Source: Opitutaceae bacterium | GTDB taxonomy: Bacteria > Verrucomicrobiota > Verrucomicrobiia > Opitutales > Opitutaceae | Assembly (NCBI GenBank): GCA_016795545.1 | Contig: JAEUGX010000045.1 | Coordinates: 1 to 64,000 of the forward strand | DNA length: 64,000 nt | Direction: 5' to 3' | Shown: positions 61,910-64,000 of the stretch, one piece after another | Numbering within the stretch: the first letter of the stretch is position 1 | Layout: every line of letters starts with the position of its first letter | Position numbers and translations under genes: made by a program | The notes under the pieces: generated by a model | What the model was told of the DNA's origin: nothing | What the model saw: the letters and a program-made list of their open reading frames with translations, nothing else | The model's database searches: none

Positions 61910-64000
61910 ATGAAGTTACCCCGCGTTTCACTCGGCGCGCTGCTCGGCGCGCAGGCCCAGGTCACCTTCAACGACTGTGCCGCGAAGCTGATGCTGGTGT
62001 CCTTGGCGCAGCAGCTCGCCCCGGCGGCGGGCTGGGATGCCAAGTGGGTGACCGCGCTGATCGGCGGGCTCCTGGTCGTGCCCTACATCGTGTTCGGCCC
62101 CGTTTGCGGCTGGCTGGCGGACCGCTTCTCGAAGCGCGCCGTCATCAACGCCGCGCTCGGGCTGCAGGTGGCGGTCATGCTGCTGCTGGCGGGGGCGCTC
62201 CAGCAGAAGTCGTTCGCGGTCGCGCTGGGCGGTTTCTTCCTGCTTTCGCTCCAGACCGCGATCCTGGCTCCGGCCAAGCGCGGCATCATCCTGGAATACG
62301 TCGGGCGCGAGCACCTGTCGCGCTGGGTCGGCTACATGGAGATGTTCACGATCACGGCGATCCTCGTCGGGTCCTTCGCCGGGGGGGTGATGTTTTCGCT
62401 GTGGCTGGGACGGGGCGGGGATCCGTGGCAGGCCGCGCTGAACACGGTCTGGGTGCTGACCGGGCTGGCCGCGCTGGCCTGGGCCGGCTTCCAGGTGGCG
62501 CGGCGGACGCCGGCGCAGTCGGCCGAGCCCTTCCGCTGGAGCCTCTGGTGGCGGCACGCCACGGACGTGGCCGAGGTGTGGCGCGACCGGCCGCTGTGGC
62601 GGGCGACGATGGGCATCTGCTTTTTCTACGGCGTCGGCAGCTACGTCTCGGCGCTGATCCCGCAGGCGGCCCTCGAGCTGGAGCACGGCGGGCCGCGCAC
62701 GGGGGCGGTGCAGGGCGTGATGCTGCTGATGGTCGGCGCCGGCACGATGGCCGGCAACCTGGCGGCGGGGCTGTTCTCGCGGCGGGGCATCGAGCTGGGC
62801 CTGGCTCCCCTGGGCGGGCTGCTGCTGGCGGCGGTCCTGGTCGGGCTCGGCTTCGCGGCGCCGGGCACGCGGCCGTTCACCGGCCTGCTGATCGCCGCCG
62901 GGTTCGCCTCGGGCCTGTTCCTGGTGCCGCTCTACGCCTTCATCCAGCAGCAGGCGGGCGACCACCGGCGGGGCCGCGTGCTGGCCGGGGTGAGCCTGCT
63001 CGACAGCGCCGTCGGCCTCGGCGCGAGCCTCCTCTACGGCGGGCTGGCGGGCGACAACACCCTCGGCTGGACGGTCCAGGCGCAGTTCTTCGCGCTCGCG
63101 GCGGCGACGCTGGCGATGGTCGGGTACGGGCTGTGGCACCTGCCGCACCAGACGGTCTGCACCGCGATGCGGCTGGTCGGGCCGCTGTTCTACCGGGTGA
63201 GGGTGCGGGGCCGGGCGAACCTGCCCGCGGGCGGCGCGCTGCTCGTCTCCAACCACCTCTCCTACGTGGACGCGGTCGTGCTGCAGATCGCGGCGCCCCG
63301 GCCGCTGCGCTTCGTGGCGTTTGCGGGCTTCGCCCGGAGCCCCGTCGTGCGCTTCCTCCTGCGGGCGGCGGGCGTGATCCCGGTCACGCCGAACAAGCCG
63401 CTGAAGGGCATCCGGCTGGCGGTCGAGGCGATGCAGCGCGGCGAGCTGGTGTGCGTGTTCCCCGAGGGCGCCATCTCGCGCACCGGGCAGCTGATGCAGC
63501 TGCGGCGCGGCTTCGAGACGATGGCGCGGCAGGCGCGCGCCCCGGTGGTGCCGGTGGCGCTGGACGGGCTCTGGGGCTCGGTGTTCTCGTTCGCCGGCAA
63601 CAAGTACCTCTGGAAATCCCCGCGGCTGATGCCGACGCATGTCTGCGTGCTGTTCGGGGCGCCGCTGCCGTATCCCGCGGCCGACGCGGCCGCGATGCGG
63701 CGGGCGATGCTCGACCTCGGGGAGGAGGCGTTCCAGGAGCGGCCGGTGCTGCGCCGGCACCTCGGGCGCGAGGTCGTGCGGGCGCTGGCCAAGCGCCCGG
63801 GGCACGTGGCCGTGGTGGACCGCACCGCGGAGCGCCGGGAGGTGAAGGCCGGGCAGCTGCTGGCGGCCGCCGCGGCGCTGTCGCGCCGGATCCGGCGCAC
63901 CATCCCCGACCAGCGGGTCGGCATCGTGCTGCCGCCCGGCGCCGGGGCGCACATCGCCAACCTGGCGGTGGCCTGCGCGGGCAAGGTCCCGGTGAACCTG
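61910..64000 (+). CDS. LplT-PlsC-acyl-ACP synthetase fusion (Aas-like), cut by window edge
   Basis: Translating from the ATG at 61910 gives 697 residues without a stop before the window ends. Residues about 1-420 form a 12-helix MFS lysophospholipid transporter (LplT-like; 'VFGPVCGWLADRFSKRAVIN'). Next is a PlsC acyltransferase domain with the HX4D motif 'SNHLSYVDAVV' (His449) and 'VFPEGAISRTGQ'. The last ~70 residues begin an AMP-binding acyl-ACP synthetase domain ('RVGIVLPPGAGAHIANLAVA'). The E. coli system has these as separate lplT and aas genes; fused forms are known. It flips lysophosphatidylethanolamine inward and re-acylates it. Confidence 0.9.
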   Translation, partial: MKLPRVSLGALLGAQAQVTFNDCAAKLMLVSLAQQLAPAAGWDAKWVTALIGGLLVVPYIVFGPVCGWLADRFSKRAVINAALGLQVAVMLLLAGALQQKSFAVALGGFFLLSLQTAILAPAKRGIILEYVGREHLSRWVGYMEMFTITAILVGSFAGGVMFSLWLGRGGDPWQAALNTVWVLTGLAALAWAGFQVARRTPAQSAEPFRWSLWWRHATDVAEVWRDRPLWRATMGICFFYGVGSYVSALIPQAALELEHGGPRTGAVQGVMLLMVGAGTMAGNLAAGLFSRRGIELGLAPLGGLLLAAVLVGLGFAAPGTRPFTGLLIAAGFASGLFLVPLYAFIQQQAGDHRRGRVLAGVSLLDSAVGLGASLLYGGLAGDNTLGWTVQAQFFALAAATLAMVGYGLWHLPHQTVCTAMRLVGPLFYRVRVRGRANLPAGGALLVSNHLSYVDAVVLQIAAPRPLRFVAFAGFARSPVVRFLLRAAGVIPVTPNKPLKGIRLAVEAMQRGELVCVFPEGAISRTGQLMQLRRGFETMARQARAPVVPVALDGLWGSVFSFAGNKYLWKSPRLMPTHVCVLFGAPLPYPAADAAAMRRAMLDLGEEAFQERPVLRRHLGREVVRALAKRPGHVAVVDRTAERREVKAGQLLAAAAALSRRIRRTIPDQRVGIVLPPGAGAHIANLAVACAGKVPVNL

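Overview
The window is about 70% G+C, densely coded, with no IS element, phage or CRISPR array. The gene families point to a Verrucomicrobia/Opitutae-type Gram-negative bacterium (Opitutaceae-like). These include a PEP-CTERM protein with autotransporter-type strand repeats, a DUF1080 protein beside a Tat-exported Gfo/Idh/MocA oxidoreductase, a Reg_prop-type sensor kinase, TonB receptors and a sodium:solute symporter. This assignment is inferred from family content, not from a marker-gene search. Most start codons have no Shine-Dalgarno sequence and instead sit in a C-rich CC-ATG context.

Region by region. 1-2954 (minus): the N-terminal bulk of a large beta-propeller sensor kinase, cut by the window edge. 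3083-13802 (plus): an uptake/hydrolysis locus holding an M20 peptidase, a siderophore-type TonB receptor, an S9-like hydrolase, a gamma-glutamyltransferase-family protein, a duplicated alpha/beta-barrel protein, a PepSY membrane protein, a citrate-metal symporter and an outer-membrane barrel. Its first two genes share a tandem TAGGYCTA box upstream. 13886-17322: a PEP-CTERM protein followed by an OmpR/HAMP two-component pair. 17547-20214 (minus): a sugar symporter and a PfkB kinase. 20225-21414 (minus): a short MscS channel and a hypothetical protein. 21545-23589: a putative 3-ketoglycoside module. 23669-29256: a NUDIX protein, then a minus-strand run of small hypothetical, proC, REC-kinase, folD, SH3 protein and pseudouridine synthase genes.

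29375-33672: a flavodoxin-less CysJ-like reductase, then fabG-acpP-fabF and a lytic transglycosylase. 33716-36509: tRNA-Phe(GAA), an ECF sigma factor with a putative anti-sigma factor, and a Ca2+/H+ antiporter behind a hairpin-rich leader. 36565-40013: a GH63-like glycosidase and a small lysozyme-like protein in a locally G+C-poor patch. 40126-46884: a HAD hydrolase, prfA-prmC, a tail-specific protease, a rhomboid and a ferredoxin. 46973-51835: a BtuB-like receptor, an M3 peptidase and a YugP-type metallopeptidase. 52119-55976 (minus): rhaM and a rhamnose-type ABC importer without its binding protein. 56174-60061: polyamine ABC genes in the order potC-D-B-A. 60138-61828: a translationally coupled AAA ATPase and TOPRIM-like pair, the best candidate here for an uncharacterised, possibly defensive, system. 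61910-64000: an LplT-Aas-type fusion cut by the right edge.

No gene-free stretch exceeds 300 bases. The longest (51836-52118, 283 bases) holds a terminator and nothing else recognisable.
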